A stretch of 64,000 nucleotides of DNA from Marinoscillum furvescens DSM 4134 (GTDB lineage Bacteria; Bacteroidota; Bacteroidia; Cytophagales; Cyclobacteriaceae), in NCBI RefSeq assembly GCF_003386095.1, contig NZ_QREG01000017.1:1-64000 (forward strand). Reading direction: 5' to 3'. The position numbers and the translations under genes are program-made. This document shows, piece after piece, positions 50,099-60,309 of this stretch; within the stretch, counting starts at the first letter, position 1, and every line of letters starts with the position of its first letter. The notes under the pieces were generated by a model. The model was not told the DNA's origin, made no database searches, and saw only the letters and a list, made by a program, of their open reading frames with translations.

Positions 50099-51103
50099 AT
50101 GAACAAGCTGATAGACATTGCGCAACAACGCATTTTAGTATTGGATGGAGCCATGGGTACCATGATCCAACGCTACAAACTGGAAGAAGAAGATTTTAGA
50201 AATGATGACCTTAAGGATCATTCAGAATCCCTCAAGGGGAACAATGATTTGTTGTCCATAACCCGGCCGGATGTGATTCGAGAAATACATGCCGCTTATT
50301 TCGCGGCAGGTGCGGATATTGCTGAGACCAACACGTTTAGCAGTACTACCATTGCCCAGGCGGACTATAAGCTGGAGCACCTTGCGTATGAACTCAACTA
50401 CCAAAGTGCGAAAATAGCGCGTGAAGTAGCCGACGAGTTTACTGCTAAAGAACCCCAGAAGCCACGCTTCGTAGCTGGGTCCATTGGGCCCACCAATAGA
50501 ACTGCGTCTCTTTCTCCAGATGTAAACGATCCCGGGTATCGGGCAGTGACTTTTGACGAACTGAAGGTAGCTTATCGCGAGCAGGTTAGGGGACTATTAG
50601 ATGGAGGATCCGATGTGCTGCTGGTGGAAACTGTTTTTGATACGCTCAATGCCAAAGCAGCATTGATGGCCATAGATGAAGAATGCCAGGAACGGGGTGT
50701 AACAGTACCCATCATGGTGTCTGGTACCATTACCGATGCATCAGGGCGCACGCTTTCCGGGCAAACTGCCGAAGCATTTCTGATATCTATATCTCACATG
50801 CCGCTACTGAGTGTAGGCCTCAACTGCGCACTGGGTGCTAGCCAGCTTCGACCTTACCTGCAGACACTTTCAGATCACAGTGACTTTCTGGTGAGTGCCC
50901 ACCCAAACGCGGGCCTTCCCAATGAGTTTGGTGAATACGATCAAACTGCCACAGAAATGGCCGCAGAGGTAGAGGAGTACCTGAAAGCTAACCTGGTGAA
51001 CATACTCGGTGGGTGCTGTGGTACCACTCCAGATCACATCAGCGCTATAGCGGCAGTGGCCTCCAAATACCAGCCCCGTCAGCTAAACGTATTGCAAAAC
51101 TAA
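50099..51103 (+). CDS. metH: Methionine synthase, homocysteine-binding module (split MetH part 1)
   Basis: Homocysteine S-methyltransferase domain of cobalamin-dependent methionine synthase, 334 residues. It carries the [11 protein letters not shown] opening, [22 protein letters not shown] and [11 protein letters not shown] with Cys243, and the [10 protein letters not shown] pair Cys306/Cys307. The three Cys bind the zinc that activates homocysteine. It ends where the single-chain MetH would continue to the folate domain. The second part lies 39 bp downstream in the same transcript. The split is a known arrangement in this phylum, so this is not a broken gene. First gene after the SAM-I riboswitch. 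Confidence 0.94.
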   Translation: MNKLIDIAQQRILVLDGAMGTMIQRYKLEEEDFRNDDLKDHSESLKGNNDLLSITRPDVIREIHAAYFAAGADIAETNTFSSTTIAQADYKLEHLAYELNYQSAKIAREVADEFTAKEPQKPRFVAGSIGPTNRTASLSPDVNDPGYRAVTFDELKVAYREQVRGLLDGGSDVLLVETVFDTLNAKAALMAIDEECQERGVTVPIMVSGTITDASGRTLSGQTAEAFLISISHMPLLSVGLNCALGASQLRPYLQTLSDHSDFLVSAHPNAGLPNEFGEYDQTATEMAAEVEEYLKANLVNILGGCCGTTPDHISAIAAVASKYQPRQLNVLQN

Positions 51104-51142
51104 ATCAGTGCTGATACCAAATTTTTTATTTGTACACATCGC

Positions 51143-53815
51143 ATGAGCATACAAACCAACGATACTATAAAACCACTTAAGCTATCAGGGTTAGAGCCTT
51201 TGGTGATTACCCCTGAAGCCAATTTTGTCAATGTAGGTGAGCGTACCAACGTGACGGGTTCGGCGCGATTTAAACGCCTGATCCTCGAAGAACAATACGA
51301 TACCGCTCTGGAAGTAGCACTGGATCAGGTACGAGGTGGCGCGCAGATTTTGGATGTAAACATGGACGAGGGCATGCTGGACGGCAAAGCTGCCATGGTG
51401 AAATTTCTAAATCTCATAGCCTCTGAGCCGGAAATTGCGCGAATTCCTATCATGATCGACTCTTCTAAGTGGGAAATCATTGAGGCAGGACTGCAATGCG
51501 TCCAAGGTAAAGGTGTAGTCAACTCGATCTCGCTAAAGGAAGGAGAGGAGCCATTTATCTATCAGGCCAACAAAATCCGGCAATATGGAGCTGCAGTAGT
51601 AGTCATGGCATTTGATGAAGACGGACAGGCAGATACATACGAGCGAAGAATTGAAATCTGCAAGCGCTCCTATGACCTGCTGGTAGATAAGGTGGGCTTT
51701 GCGCGTGAAGATATCATTTTCGACCCGAATATCTTTCCTGTAGCTACGGGAATTGATGAGCACAACAACTACGCCGTTGACTTTTTTGAAGCCACCAAGT
51801 GGATCAAAGCCAACCTTCCGGGAGCTAAGGTTTCTGGTGGTGTGAGTAATGTTTCTTTCTCTTTCCGAGGCAATAATGTGGTGCGCGAAGCGATGCACTC
51901 AGCCTTTCTATACCACGGCATCAAGGCTGGTATGGACATGGGAATCGTCAATGCGGGGATGATCGAAGTGTATGATGAAATTCCTAAAGACCTGCTAGAG
52001 CACGTGGAAGATGTGCTGCTCAACCGCCGGGATGATGCCACTGAGCGTTTGCTCGCATTCGCTGAAAAAGTCAAAGGAAAAGGGAAGGTTAAAGTAGAAG
52101 ATACGGCCTGGCGAGAAGGCACTGTAGAGGAGCGTCTCAAGCATGCGTTGGTTAAGGGTATCATTGATTATATCGAAGAAGATACCGAGGAGGCACGCCA
52201 AAATTACGACAAGCCCCTGCATGTGATCGAAGGTCCGCTGATGGACGGTATGAATGTGGTAGGAGACTTGTTTGGAGCAGGTAAGATGTTTTTGCCGCAA
52301 GTAGTAAAAAGTGCCAGGGTGATGAAAAAATCCGTGGCGTATCTGATCCCGTTTCTGGAGGAAGAGAAAAAACGCTCTGGAAATACGGCAAGCAGCAAAG
52401 GCAAAATTTTGCTGGCTACTGTGAAAGGTGACGTGCATGATATTGGCAAAAACATAGTAGGTGTAGTACTGGCGTGCAACAACTATGATATAGTGGATCT
52501 GGGTGTTATGGTGCCTGCAGAGAAAATATTGGATGAAGCCGAAAAGCAGGGTGCAGACATCATCGGACTAAGCGGGCTCATTACCCCGTCACTTGACGAG
52601 ATGGTCAACGTGGCTGCTGAGATGGAGCGTAGAGGCATGGATAAGCCCTTGCTCATAGGTGGTGCCACTACCAGCCGCGTGCATACAGCAGTGAAGATTG
52701 CCCCTAAGTTTACTGGTACAGTCATTCATGTGTTGGATGCCTCCAAAAGTGTAGGCGTAGCATCAGACCTGCTGGGGAGTAAAAAGGATGCCCTGGTGGA
52801 GTCTGTGAGAGAAGAATATGAAGCTGTGCGTGAAGCACATGCCAATAAGCAATCGGAAAAAGAGCACGTGAGCCTTGCTGTGGCTAAAGCCAATAAAGCC
52901 GCCATCAACTGGGATGACTATGAGGTGCCTGTGCCAAAACAACAGGGTATTACGGTATTTGAAGACGTGTCGCTTGCCGAGCTTAGAAACTACATTGATT
53001 GGACGCCATTTTTTAGCACCTGGATGCTCAAAGGAAAGTACCCGAGGATTTTTGAAAATCCCACTGTGGGGAAAGAAGCCAGGAAACTCTATGATGAAGC
53101 CAATGCGATGATTGATCAGGTGATTGCTGATGGATCACTCACGGCACGGGCAGTAGTAGGGCTTTTCCCTGCCAATGCGGAGGGAGAAGATGTTCAGCTC
53201 GAGAATGGAACCAAATTCCACTTTTTGCGACAGCAAGGTAAGAAAGGGAAAGGCGTGCCCAACCTCAGCCTTTCCGATTTTGTGGCTCCTAAAGCCACAG
53301 GCAAGCAAGATTACATGGGTGGTTTTGCTGTATCTATTTTTGGGGCCAAAGAGATCGCCGAAAAATTTGAGAAGGACCATGATGACTACTCGTCTATCAT
53401 GATCAAAGCCGTGGCAGACCGATTTGCCGAGGCCCTTGCAGAAATGATGCACGAAAAGGTGCGGAAGGAATTGTGGGGCTATGCTACCAGTGAGTCGTTT
53501 GACAATGAGTCACTCATCAAAGAAAAGTATCAGGGCATAAGGCCAGCCCCTGGCTATCCGGCATGTCCGGATCACACCGAAAAGCCCACACTTTTTGATT
53601 TGCTAGAGGCAGAAAAACACATTGGAATCAAGCTTACAGAAAGCAACGCCATGTACCCGGCATCTTCTGTGAGTGGGTTTTATTTCGCACATCCAGAATC
53701 CAAATATTTTGGACTGGGGAAAATTTACAAAGATCAGGTGGCGGACTATGCGCAGCGCAAAGGCATGACTGTGGAGGAAGTGGAGCAGTGGATGGCACCA
53801 AACCTGGGGTATTAA
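51143..53815 (+). CDS. metH: Methionine synthase, folate/B12/SAM modules (split MetH part 2)
   Basis: Eight hundred and ninety residues. The pterin-binding domain is about 25-290 ([36 protein letters not shown]), followed by the cobalamin module: the cap helix bundle about 310-410 and the Rossmann domain with the DxHxxG motif DVHDIG (Asp430, His432, Gly435; His432 ligates cobalt), [13 protein letters not shown] and GGATTS. The SAM-binding reactivation domain occupies about 600-885, with [15 protein letters not shown] near its active site. It transfers the methyl from methyl-tetrahydrofolate to homocysteine bound by part 1. Followed by metF after 27 bp, which makes the methyl donor. Confidence 0.96.
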   Translation: MSIQTNDTIKPLKLSGLEPLVITPEANFVNVGERTNVTGSARFKRLILEEQYDTALEVALDQVRGGAQILDVNMDEGMLDGKAAMVKFLNLIASEPEIARIPIMIDSSKWEIIEAGLQCVQGKGVVNSISLKEGEEPFIYQANKIRQYGAAVVVMAFDEDGQADTYERRIEICKRSYDLLVDKVGFAREDIIFDPNIFPVATGIDEHNNYAVDFFEATKWIKANLPGAKVSGGVSNVSFSFRGNNVVREAMHSAFLYHGIKAGMDMGIVNAGMIEVYDEIPKDLLEHVEDVLLNRRDDATERLLAFAEKVKGKGKVKVEDTAWREGTVEERLKHALVKGIIDYIEEDTEEARQNYDKPLHVIEGPLMDGMNVVGDLFGAGKMFLPQVVKSARVMKKSVAYLIPFLEEEKKRSGNTASSKGKILLATVKGDVHDIGKNIVGVVLACNNYDIVDLGVMVPAEKILDEAEKQGADIIGLSGLITPSLDEMVNVAAEMERRGMDKPLLIGGATTSRVHTAVKIAPKFTGTVIHVLDASKSVGVASDLLGSKKDALVESVREEYEAVREAHANKQSEKEHVSLAVAKANKAAINWDDYEVPVPKQQGITVFEDVSLAELRNYIDWTPFFSTWMLKGKYPRIFENPTVGKEARKLYDEANAMIDQVIADGSLTARAVVGLFPANAEGEDVQLENGTKFHFLRQQGKKGKGVPNLSLSDFVAPKATGKQDYMGGFAVSIFGAKEIAEKFEKDHDDYSSIMIKAVADRFAEALAEMMHEKVRKELWGYATSESFDNESLIKEKYQGIRPAPGYPACPDHTEKPTLFDLLEAEKHIGIKLTESNAMYPASSVSGFYFAHPESKYFGLGKIYKDQVADYAQRKGMTVEEVEQWMAPNLGY

Positions 53816-53842
53816 CATAACGATCGATTTCAAACAAGAACC

Positions 53843-54799
53843 ATGAAAGTAACCGAACATATAGCTAATGCCGATGGGAAGACGCTCTTCTCATTAGAAA
53901 TTATTCCTCCTAAAAAAGGGGACAGTATCGAGTCCCTATTCGGACACATCGATCCGCTGATGGAGTTTAAGCCTCCATTTATAGATGTCACCTACCACCG
54001 CGAAGAATTTGTCTATAAAAACCGTGGCAATGGCCTGCTGGAGAAGAAAACCATCCGAAAACGACCAGGGACTGTAGGGATTTGTGCGGCTATAAAAAAC
54101 CGATACGAAGTAGATCCAGTACCTCACATCATCTGTGGTGGATTTACCAAAGAGGAAACTGAAAACGCACTGATCGACCTCAATTTTCTGGGAATAGACA
54201 ATGTACTTGTCCTCAGAGGGGATAGCATTGCAGAAGAAAAGACGTTCAAACCCGAGCCAGATGGCAATGCCTATGCCATAGATCTGGTCAATCAGGTGGT
54301 AAGCATGAACAATGCCCGCTATCTGGACGAAGAACTCCAAAATGCCGTGCCTACGAGCTTTTGTATAGGTGTAGCCGGATACCCGGAAAAACACTTCGAG
54401 GCTCCCAATATGAAGTCTGATTTGAAGTACCTCAAAGAAAAGATCGATCGCGGTGCGGAGTATATCGTAACGCAGATGTTTTTCGACAATCAGAAGTATT
54501 TTGATTTTGTGGAGCAGTGCAGGGCAGCATGTATTACTGTTCCTATTATTCCTGGACTAAAGCCAATCACCACAAAAGGTCACATGACGGTGCTTCCTAG
54601 CATTTTTCATATTGACATTCCAGATGACTTGTATGTAGAAATTGAAAAATGTAAAACCAATAAAGAGGTAAAAGAAGTAGGCATTGCCTGGGGGATCCAA
54701 CAGTCCAAAGAACTAATGGATGCAGGAGTGCCTGTGCTCCACTATTACTCCATGGGTAAGTCTGATTCGGTGTACCGCATCGCGAAAGAGCTTTTCTGA
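53843..54799 (+). CDS. metF: Methylenetetrahydrofolate reductase
   Basis: Reduces methylene-tetrahydrofolate to methyl-tetrahydrofolate with a flavin. It has 318 residues forming the FAD-binding barrel: SLEIIPPKKGDSIESLFGHIDPL, FIDVTYHREEF, HIICGGFTKEETENALIDL, DNVLVLRGDS, TSFCIGVAGYPEKHFEAP and RGAEYIVTQMFFDNQKYFDFVEQC. These are the family motifs in order, with the Glu/Asp residues contacting flavin. The downstream mvaB begins 28 bp later. Regulated together with metH by the SAM-I riboswitch if co-transcribed. Confidence 0.96.
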   Translation: MKVTEHIANADGKTLFSLEIIPPKKGDSIESLFGHIDPLMEFKPPFIDVTYHREEFVYKNRGNGLLEKKTIRKRPGTVGICAAIKNRYEVDPVPHIICGGFTKEETENALIDLNFLGIDNVLVLRGDSIAEEKTFKPEPDGNAYAIDLVNQVVSMNNARYLDEELQNAVPTSFCIGVAGYPEKHFEAPNMKSDLKYLKEKIDRGAEYIVTQMFFDNQKYFDFVEQCRAACITVPIIPGLKPITTKGHMTVLPSIFHIDIPDDLYVEIEKCKTNKEVKEVGIAWGIQQSKELMDAGVPVLHYYSMGKSDSVYRIAKELF

Positions 54800-54827
54800 T
54801 ACCTTTGTGGGCAAACAACACATACCC

Positions 54828-55685
54828 ATGAAGATCATCGAATGCCCCAGAGATGCTATGCAGGGAATAAAGCAACAGATTCCTACTGCATTAAAGGTAA
54901 AGTATATCAACTCGCTACTAAAGGTAGGGTTTGATACCATAGACTTTGGAAGCTTTGTGTCGCCAAAAGCCATCCCACAGATGGCCGATACAGCGGAGGT
55001 ACTCGCTCAGCTAGACCTATCAGCTACTACTAGCAAGCTGCTGGCTATTGTAGCTAATGTGCGAGGGGCGGAGACGGCTTGTGATTTTGAAGAGATACAG
55101 TACCTGGGGTTTCCTTTGTCACTATCGGAGACCTTTCAGCAGCGCAATACTAATCGGTCCATCGATACGGCATTTGATAACCTGGCCGAAATCCAGGAAA
55201 TCTGTCAGATGGATGATAAAACGTTGGTGGTGTATCTGTCAATGGGTTTTGGTAACCCCTATGGTGATCCCTATGAGGTGAATTATGTAGGGGAGTTTGT
55301 GGAGCGGCTCGATGGTCTGGAGATAGGAGTGATTTCTTTGGCAGATACCATTGGAGTGGCTGAGCCCAAAATTATCTCGGAGTTGTTTACTGCGCTTATT
55401 CCAAAATTTCCACATGTGGAGTTTGGTGCACACCTGCACAGCACACCTGCGGCTGCAGCAGAAAAAGTGCAAGCGGCTTATGCATCTGGATGCAGGCGCA
55501 TAGATGGTGCTTTGAAAGGGTTTGGCGGATGCCCCATGGCCAAAGATGAGTTGACAGGAAATATGGCTACTGAGCAAATTATAGCTTCTTTGGAAGAAGA
55601 GAATGTGCAGTTGGGACTTGATATGGAAGCGTTGAATAGATCGTTTGCAATAGCAAATGAGGTTTTTACAATTGGAAACGTTTAG
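54828..55685 (+). CDS. mvaB: Hydroxymethylglutaryl-CoA lyase
   Basis: Cleaves HMG-CoA to acetoacetate and acetyl-CoA in leucine breakdown. It has 285 residues from ATG 54828. MKIIECPRDAMQGIKQQIPT is the usual N-terminus with the R-D-Q substrate-binding pattern; a reading from 54720 would overlap metF. A TIM barrel with VKYINSLLKVGFDTIDFGSFVSP, HLHSTPAAAAEKVQAAYASGC and the active-site loop GFGGCPMAKDELTGNMATE (catalytic Cys in GGCP) is clear. Metal ligands HxH are in AHLHS. Placement after metF is unusual; whether it shares the methionine transcript is not visible. Confidence 0.92.
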   Translation: MKIIECPRDAMQGIKQQIPTALKVKYINSLLKVGFDTIDFGSFVSPKAIPQMADTAEVLAQLDLSATTSKLLAIVANVRGAETACDFEEIQYLGFPLSLSETFQQRNTNRSIDTAFDNLAEIQEICQMDDKTLVVYLSMGFGNPYGDPYEVNYVGEFVERLDGLEIGVISLADTIGVAEPKIISELFTALIPKFPHVEFGAHLHSTPAAAAEKVQAAYASGCRRIDGALKGFGGCPMAKDELTGNMATEQIIASLEEENVQLGLDMEALNRSFAIANEVFTIGNV

Positions 55686-55707
55686 CTTGGCGTGATTTTT
55701 TGATTCT

Positions 55708-57507
55708 ATGAGTACAGACGCAATTATTGTTTTGATGGTCATTGGGGCTGCAGTGGTGTTGTTTGCTACTGAGTGGCTATCCATAGACCTGGTGGCTATC
55801 CTCATTATGGTCACGCTCACAGTCACTGGGGTGATCAGCACAGAGGAGGGCTTGTCTGGCTTTAGCAACCCGGCCACTATTACCGTGGCTTTCATGTTTG
55901 TGCTCAGTTATGCATTGCTCAAGACAGGCTCATTACAGCGGATAGGCCCTTACCTCGGTCCGATCTTCAAAAAGAATTTTAACCTGGGCATACTCATTAT
56001 GATGATGTTCATAGGGGTGGTGTCCGCATTTATCAATAATACGCCCATTGTGGCTATGTTTATTCCCGTGATGGTATCTGTAGCCAACCTGTCTGGCTAT
56101 AGCCCTAGCAAGCTGCTAATCCCACTGAGCTACGCTTCCATTTTCGGGGGAATGTGCACCATGATCGGTACCTCCACCAACATGTTGGTGAGTGGCATAG
56201 CCGTGAAGAACGGTCTAGATGATTTTCCAATGTTTTTGAGTGCTCCGGTGGGCATTGTCTTTATCGTGGTTGGAGCCATATACATTTACTTTTTTGGTAA
56301 AAAGCTCTTGCCTGATCGTATCTCTGAAGAAAACCTCTCCAAAAAGTTTGGCATGCGTGATTACCTAACGGAGATTGAGGTACTGGACGAATCGGAGTTT
56401 GTAGGCCAGCGGATCATGGATTCTATACTAGCTACAGAGCTGGAAATTGATGTCATCGAGGTGCGTAGAAATGGCGGTACACTGTTTACGTTGCCCCCGG
56501 GAGATTTTGTGATCAAGCCAAAGGATGTACTGAAGGTGCGCTGTGATGTGGAGAAAATCAAAGCACTGAAAGATCGGCTGAAGGTGAATTTCAATACGGA
56601 TGCCGTACGCATCAATGAAAATGAGATTCAAAAGGGAGACACCTCGATATTGGAGCTGATCATCACTTCTGGATCGGAGTTTGAAGGTAAAAACCTTCGT
56701 GAAATGGATTTTAGGAGGCGCTATCGGGCTATTCCTTTGGCCATCTTGCATCGGGAGGAAGTGGTGCACGAAAACTTACACAGCGTCCGCTTAAATGCCG
56801 GTGACGTGATTCTTACGGAAATCAAAACGCACCGTTTGCCCAACCTTAAGCGTCAGGAAATGACGCAAAAGAGTCCCTTTATCGTTTTGTCCGAAGAAGG
56901 GGTGATTGATTTTAACCGGAAGAAGTTTCTTACCGTTTTTGCCGTGATAGCCGGAGTGGTGGGGCTGGCTACAGCGGGCGTTATTCCAATTGTAATGTCC
57001 ACATTGCTTGGAGCCATGGTACTGGTGCTATCCAAAACCATCAACATGCGTGAGGTGTATGAGTCCATCGAGTGGAAAATCATCTTTTTGCTTGCTGGAG
57101 CATTGAGCCTGGGAGTGGCCATGGTCAATAGTGGTCTGGCTTCTATTATATCCGATTTTCTAGTCAATGAGCTCGGGAACTACGGTCCGGTGGTGATACT
57201 TTCAGGTATGTATTTGACCACTTCATTGCTCACGGAAATCATGAGTAACAATGCGTCGGCAGCTTTGATCGCACCTATAGCCATTACCACAGCAGACAAG
57301 CTGGATGTGAGCCCATATCCTTTTTTGATTGCAGTGATGATCGCTGCTTCTGCTAGCTTCATGACGCCTATTGGGTATCACACCAATACTATGGTTTATA
57401 CGGCAGGGCAGTATCGTTTTCGGGATTTTTTCAGAATTGGTGTTTGGCTCAACCTGGGCTTTTGGCTGATAGCCACATTTATCATTCCGTTGTTTTATCC
57501 GTTTTAG
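55708..57507 (+). CDS. SLC13/DASS family permease with TrkA-C domains
   Basis: Five hundred and ninety-nine residues. Around twelve membrane helices in two halves (AIIVLMVIGAAVVLFATEWL, NLGILIMMMFIGVVSAFINNTPIVAMFIPVM, IIFLLAGALSLGVAMVNSGL, SFMTPIGYHTNTMVY), including the SNNASAALIAPIA and SNT-type GMCTMIGTSTNMLV motifs that bind the sodium and the anion. Between them, about 205-375, are two TrkA-C/RCK_C-like domains (RIMDSILATELEIDVIEVRRNGGTLFTLPPGDFVIKPKDVLKVRC and TSILELIITSGSEFEGKNLREMDFRRRYRAIPLAILHR). Such proteins import sulfate or dicarboxylates. The stop overlaps the dprA end on the other strand by 4 bp. Confidence 0.9.
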   Translation: MSTDAIIVLMVIGAAVVLFATEWLSIDLVAILIMVTLTVTGVISTEEGLSGFSNPATITVAFMFVLSYALLKTGSLQRIGPYLGPIFKKNFNLGILIMMMFIGVVSAFINNTPIVAMFIPVMVSVANLSGYSPSKLLIPLSYASIFGGMCTMIGTSTNMLVSGIAVKNGLDDFPMFLSAPVGIVFIVVGAIYIYFFGKKLLPDRISEENLSKKFGMRDYLTEIEVLDESEFVGQRIMDSILATELEIDVIEVRRNGGTLFTLPPGDFVIKPKDVLKVRCDVEKIKALKDRLKVNFNTDAVRINENEIQKGDTSILELIITSGSEFEGKNLREMDFRRRYRAIPLAILHREEVVHENLHSVRLNAGDVILTEIKTHRLPNLKRQEMTQKSPFIVLSEEGVIDFNRKKFLTVFAVIAGVVGLATAGVIPIVMSTLLGAMVLVLSKTINMREVYESIEWKIIFLLAGALSLGVAMVNSGLASIISDFLVNELGNYGPVVILSGMYLTTSLLTEIMSNNASAALIAPIAITTADKLDVSPYPFLIAVMIAASASFMTPIGYHTNTMVYTAGQYRFRDFFRIGVWLNLGFWLIATFIIPLFYPF

Positions 57508-58595
57508 GCTACACGGTAGCGCTTGCCAGGCAGGGATTTGACTAACCCCTGAAACTCCAATCCAAGCAGGTTGCTGGCGAGCTGATTGAGGCTGATTTGT
57601 GTCCTCCACGCCAATTCGTCTACGGGGATGCCCTCGGGATGGTTTTGGAGTATTTCCATGATGCGGCGGTCTCCTTCTGGTAATGCTGACAAATCCGGCG
57701 CTTGCGGAGCGTTACCGTTTACCTGATCCCAGTTGAGGTGGTATTTGAGGTCTTTGATGCCGGTATAAATCAGTGCTTTTTGATTTCTGATGAGGTAGTT
57801 GCACCCTTCGGAGTACGTGTGCTCGAGTGTACCGGGCACGGCAAAGACAGTTTTGTTATAAGAGTCGGCTATGTTTGCCGTAATAAGGGCTCCACCTTTT
57901 TTGGCTGCTTCTACTACGACTACCGCATCGCACATGCCTGCAATGATTCGGTTTCGTGCTGGGAAGAAATGTGCCTCCGCTTTAATGCCCGGAGGATTTT
58001 CACTGATTAGTCCACCGGTTTCGAGCATTTCATCTGCATACTTTTTATGTGCTGAGGGGTAGAGTTTGTCTAGCCCACCGGCCAGTACGCCTATGGTAGG
58101 TACATGCTCTCGAAGAGCAGCACGATGCGCGGTAATATCTATACCATAGGCCAGACCGCTTACGATCACTACGTCCAGATCCTTGCACTCAGCTACAATT
58201 CGTTCGGTTACCGTGCGTCCATATTCCGTAGCATTTCTTGTGCCCACTATGGCCAGCACACGACTCCAGGCGTTGATGTTTCCTTTAGCATACAAGATAT
58301 TGGGAGCATCAACGGCCTGTTTGAGTTTGGTAGGGTAGGTGCTGTCTGTAAAATGGTGGATACTGATGCCAGCTTTCTCACACCTGTTTAGAATGTCCTC
58401 AGCTTCTTTGAGTGGTTGCTCTGACTGAAGTAAGCTCAGCGTTTTGGGTCCAATCCCTGGTACTTTTGCTAATTTTTGTTTGGGTGCCTTAAAGATTTCC
58501 GAGGCAGAACCGCAGTAAGCAATAAGGTTTTTAGCTGTAACATCACCTATTCCTGGCAGAAGCTCCAGGGCTACCTGATACAGCTGCTCGCTCAT
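57504..58595 (-). CDS. dprA: DNA-processing protein DprA/Smf
   Basis: Binds incoming single-stranded DNA during natural transformation and loads RecA. It has 363 residues. The N-terminal SAM-like part (LLPGIGDVTAKNLIAYCGSASEIF, KLAKVPGIGPKTLSLL) is followed by the Rossmann domain with VGTRNATEYGRTVTERIVAECKDLDVVIVSGLAYGIDITAHRAAL, GVLAGGLDKLYPSAHKKYADEM, ISENPPG and RNRIIAGMCDAVVVVEAAKKGGALITANIA. A winged-helix (DML1-like) domain forms the C-terminus (EGDRRIMEILQNHPEGIPVDELAWRTQISLNQLASNLLGLEFQGLV). Minus strand; next to the MerR gene, 3 bp apart. Confidence 0.95.
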   Translation of the reverse strand: MSEQLYQVALELLPGIGDVTAKNLIAYCGSASEIFKAPKQKLAKVPGIGPKTLSLLQSEQPLKEAEDILNRCEKAGISIHHFTDSTYPTKLKQAVDAPNILYAKGNINAWSRVLAIVGTRNATEYGRTVTERIVAECKDLDVVIVSGLAYGIDITAHRAALREHVPTIGVLAGGLDKLYPSAHKKYADEMLETGGLISENPPGIKAEAHFFPARNRIIAGMCDAVVVVEAAKKGGALITANIADSYNKTVFAVPGTLEHTYSEGCNYLIRNQKALIYTGIKDLKYHLNWDQVNGNAPQAPDLSALPEGDRRIMEILQNHPEGIPVDELAWRTQISLNQLASNLLGLEFQGLVKSLPGKRYRVA

Positions 58596-58598
58596 CGG

Positions 58599-58937
58599 TC
58601 AGTCCAGTTGTTGTTTTAGGGTAACTAAAAAGTTGCGAACGTTTTTCAAAGAATGAATCAGCTCAATTTTATTAGAGGCTGCTTCCACATCGTTTTTGAT
58701 GAAATCTCTTGCTCCCTGCAATGTGAAGCCCCGTTCTTTCACCAGATAGTAAATGAGCTTTACGTTTTTGATGTCCTCTTTGGTAAACTGCCGATTGCCT
58801 TTACGGTTTTTCTTAGGTTTAATGATATCGAATTCACCCTCCCAGAATCGGATGAGCGAAGTAGCCACTCCCAGTTGTTCGGCTACTTCACCTATGGTGA
58901 AGTACTTTTTTTCGATTTCTTTTTCCTTATAAGGCAC
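58599..58937 (-). CDS. MerR-family transcriptional regulator
   Basis: One hundred and twelve residues. The MerR winged helix is YFTIGEVAEQLGVATSLIRFWEGEFDIIKPKKNRKGNRQFTKEDIKNVKLIYYLVKERGFTLQGARDFI, in the pattern typical of the MlrA/short MerR group. A C-terminal coiled coil (NKIELIHSLKNVRNFLVTLKQQL) would allow dimerisation. No effector-binding domain or Cys ligands are seen, so it is not a metal sensor. Between dprA and the CapA-like gene on the minus strand with 3 and 11 bp gaps, suggesting a shared transcript. Confidence 0.93.
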   Translation of the reverse strand: MPYKEKEIEKKYFTIGEVAEQLGVATSLIRFWEGEFDIIKPKKNRKGNRQFTKEDIKNVKLIYYLVKERGFTLQGARDFIKNDVEAASNKIELIHSLKNVRNFLVTLKQQLD

Positions 58938-58948
58938 GGTGAAAATTT

Positions 58949-60160
58949 TCAGTTTTGAATATAGATAATTCTACCCGTATCGTCAACGGTTATCGGATTT
59001 TCAGGGAAATCTTCATCCGTTAATTGACGAATGGACCGCATAGCACGGAGCGCTGCATCTTTCTGAGGTCCATAACTATAGGACTGACGAAAAGAATGAA
59101 TTTGCCCCGATAAAAACTTTCCTTCAGCATTGGTCTTTACTTCCAGTACTGGAGCTTCTGCGTTGGGTCCTCTAAGATTAAACCTACCGTAGGTCAAAAA
59201 ATTGCCAAGTGAATAAGCAATCATTCGGTTTTTGTATACTTCTATGCCTCGCACCACATGTGGGCCGTGGCCAAAAATGATGTCAGCTCCTGCGTCGATC
59301 ATTTGGTGGCTAAATGCATAAATATTCCCCCTGTTTTCTCCATAGTAATATTCAGTCTCACGAGTTACGTGCATGTTTTTTGATCCCTCAGCTCCTCCAT
59401 GGATGGAGACCACTACAATGTCAGTGAGACTATCCAGGTGATTAACGATGCTTTTCGCCCTTTGTTCGTCATAAAATGTTAAAGTCCCTCTGTTAGGTGC
59501 AAAGGCGACCAGGCCAATTTTGAGGTGTCCAATTTTCGTAATAGTATAGGGTCGCTCAGTAGATCCGGCTGCTGCTATCCCGAGAGAATCCAACGTGCGG
59601 AGGGTGCTGGCTCTTCCCGGGGCACCGAAATCATTTGCGTGATTGTTGGCAAGGCTAATTAAGTCAAAACCAGCATCTACCAGGTTGGAGGTAAGCCTTA
59701 CCGGCATTTTGAATAAGTAACAAGCCTTCGGGTTGCTGCAGTTTTTCTGGTCGCCCTTGCCATCCAGTACTGTTCCTTCCAGGTTGCCAAAGGTGATGTC
59801 AGCAGACCTAAGCAGCTCACGACTGTCATCCCACAGGTATTCGCCGTTTGCCTTGGGTAGGTAGCTGGTATTAGGGAATTTAGTGCCCATCATGATGTCT
59901 CCTACCGCAGCAAAAGTGACCGTGTCAGGCAGAAGCCGGTAAACTGCTATATCTACTTCTTGAAACAGGCTGTCCAGCGTGTCTCCATTTTGAGTAATGA
60001 GTAATGGAGTTGTTATCTTTTCCAGGGTGTCCAACCGAGTAGTATCAGGGAGGTTGACCACTTTAGTGTCAGAGGATGCTGTGGGGGTACTTACCTTACA
60101 CTGGCTGAGCAGTAAGGCCAATAATACGGCGAAGCAACTATGTGAGAACTTTTTGAGCAT
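58949..60160 (-). CDS. CapA family lipoprotein (metallophosphatase fold)
   Basis: Four hundred and three residues with a lipoprotein signal (KKFSHSCFAVLLALLLSQC). The PGA_cap/CapA domain from about 80: VTFAAVGDIMMGTKFPNTSYLP, TFGNLEGTVLDGKG, FDLISLANNHANDFG, DIVVVSIHGGAEGS and FGHGPHVVRGIEVYKNRMIAYSLGNFL, the five metal-ligand segments of the family. Relatives take part in poly-gamma-glutamate capsule synthesis or act as exported phosphoesterases. No other capsule gene is nearby, so the substrate is uncertain. Outer- or inner-membrane anchored, facing the periplasm. Confidence 0.9.
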   Translation of the reverse strand: MLKKFSHSCFAVLLALLLSQCKVSTPTASSDTKVVNLPDTTRLDTLEKITTPLLITQNGDTLDSLFQEVDIAVYRLLPDTVTFAAVGDIMMGTKFPNTSYLPKANGEYLWDDSRELLRSADITFGNLEGTVLDGKGDQKNCSNPKACYLFKMPVRLTSNLVDAGFDLISLANNHANDFGAPGRASTLRTLDSLGIAAAGSTERPYTITKIGHLKIGLVAFAPNRGTLTFYDEQRAKSIVNHLDSLTDIVVVSIHGGAEGSKNMHVTRETEYYYGENRGNIYAFSHQMIDAGADIIFGHGPHVVRGIEVYKNRMIAYSLGNFLTYGRFNLRGPNAEAPVLEVKTNAEGKFLSGQIHSFRQSYSYGPQKDAALRAMRSIRQLTDEDFPENPITVDDTGRIIYIQN

Positions 60161-60250
60161 GGGAAATGTCTTGATCGCAAAAATAGTCTTTCAAGACATG
60201 CAGCCTTCTACGAGTTTTCCACATTTTTTAGACAAAAAATAGCGGAGCAT

Positions 60251-60281
60251 AAAAAAAACGACCCACAATAGAGTCGCTTTC
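60251..60281 (-). terminator. Terminator of the M23 peptidase gene
   Basis: GCGACTC/GGGTCGT stem (one G-T pair) followed on the minus strand by eight T, 29 bases after the stop of 60310-61293. Confidence 0.7.
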
Positions 60282-60309
60282 TTATATAATAGTGATCAAA
60301 CAATTCTGC

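Noticed and set aside
50099-53815. metH broken into two pieces by mutation
   Set aside because: Both parts are complete domains with their own starts and 39 bp between them. The split form is established in this phylum.
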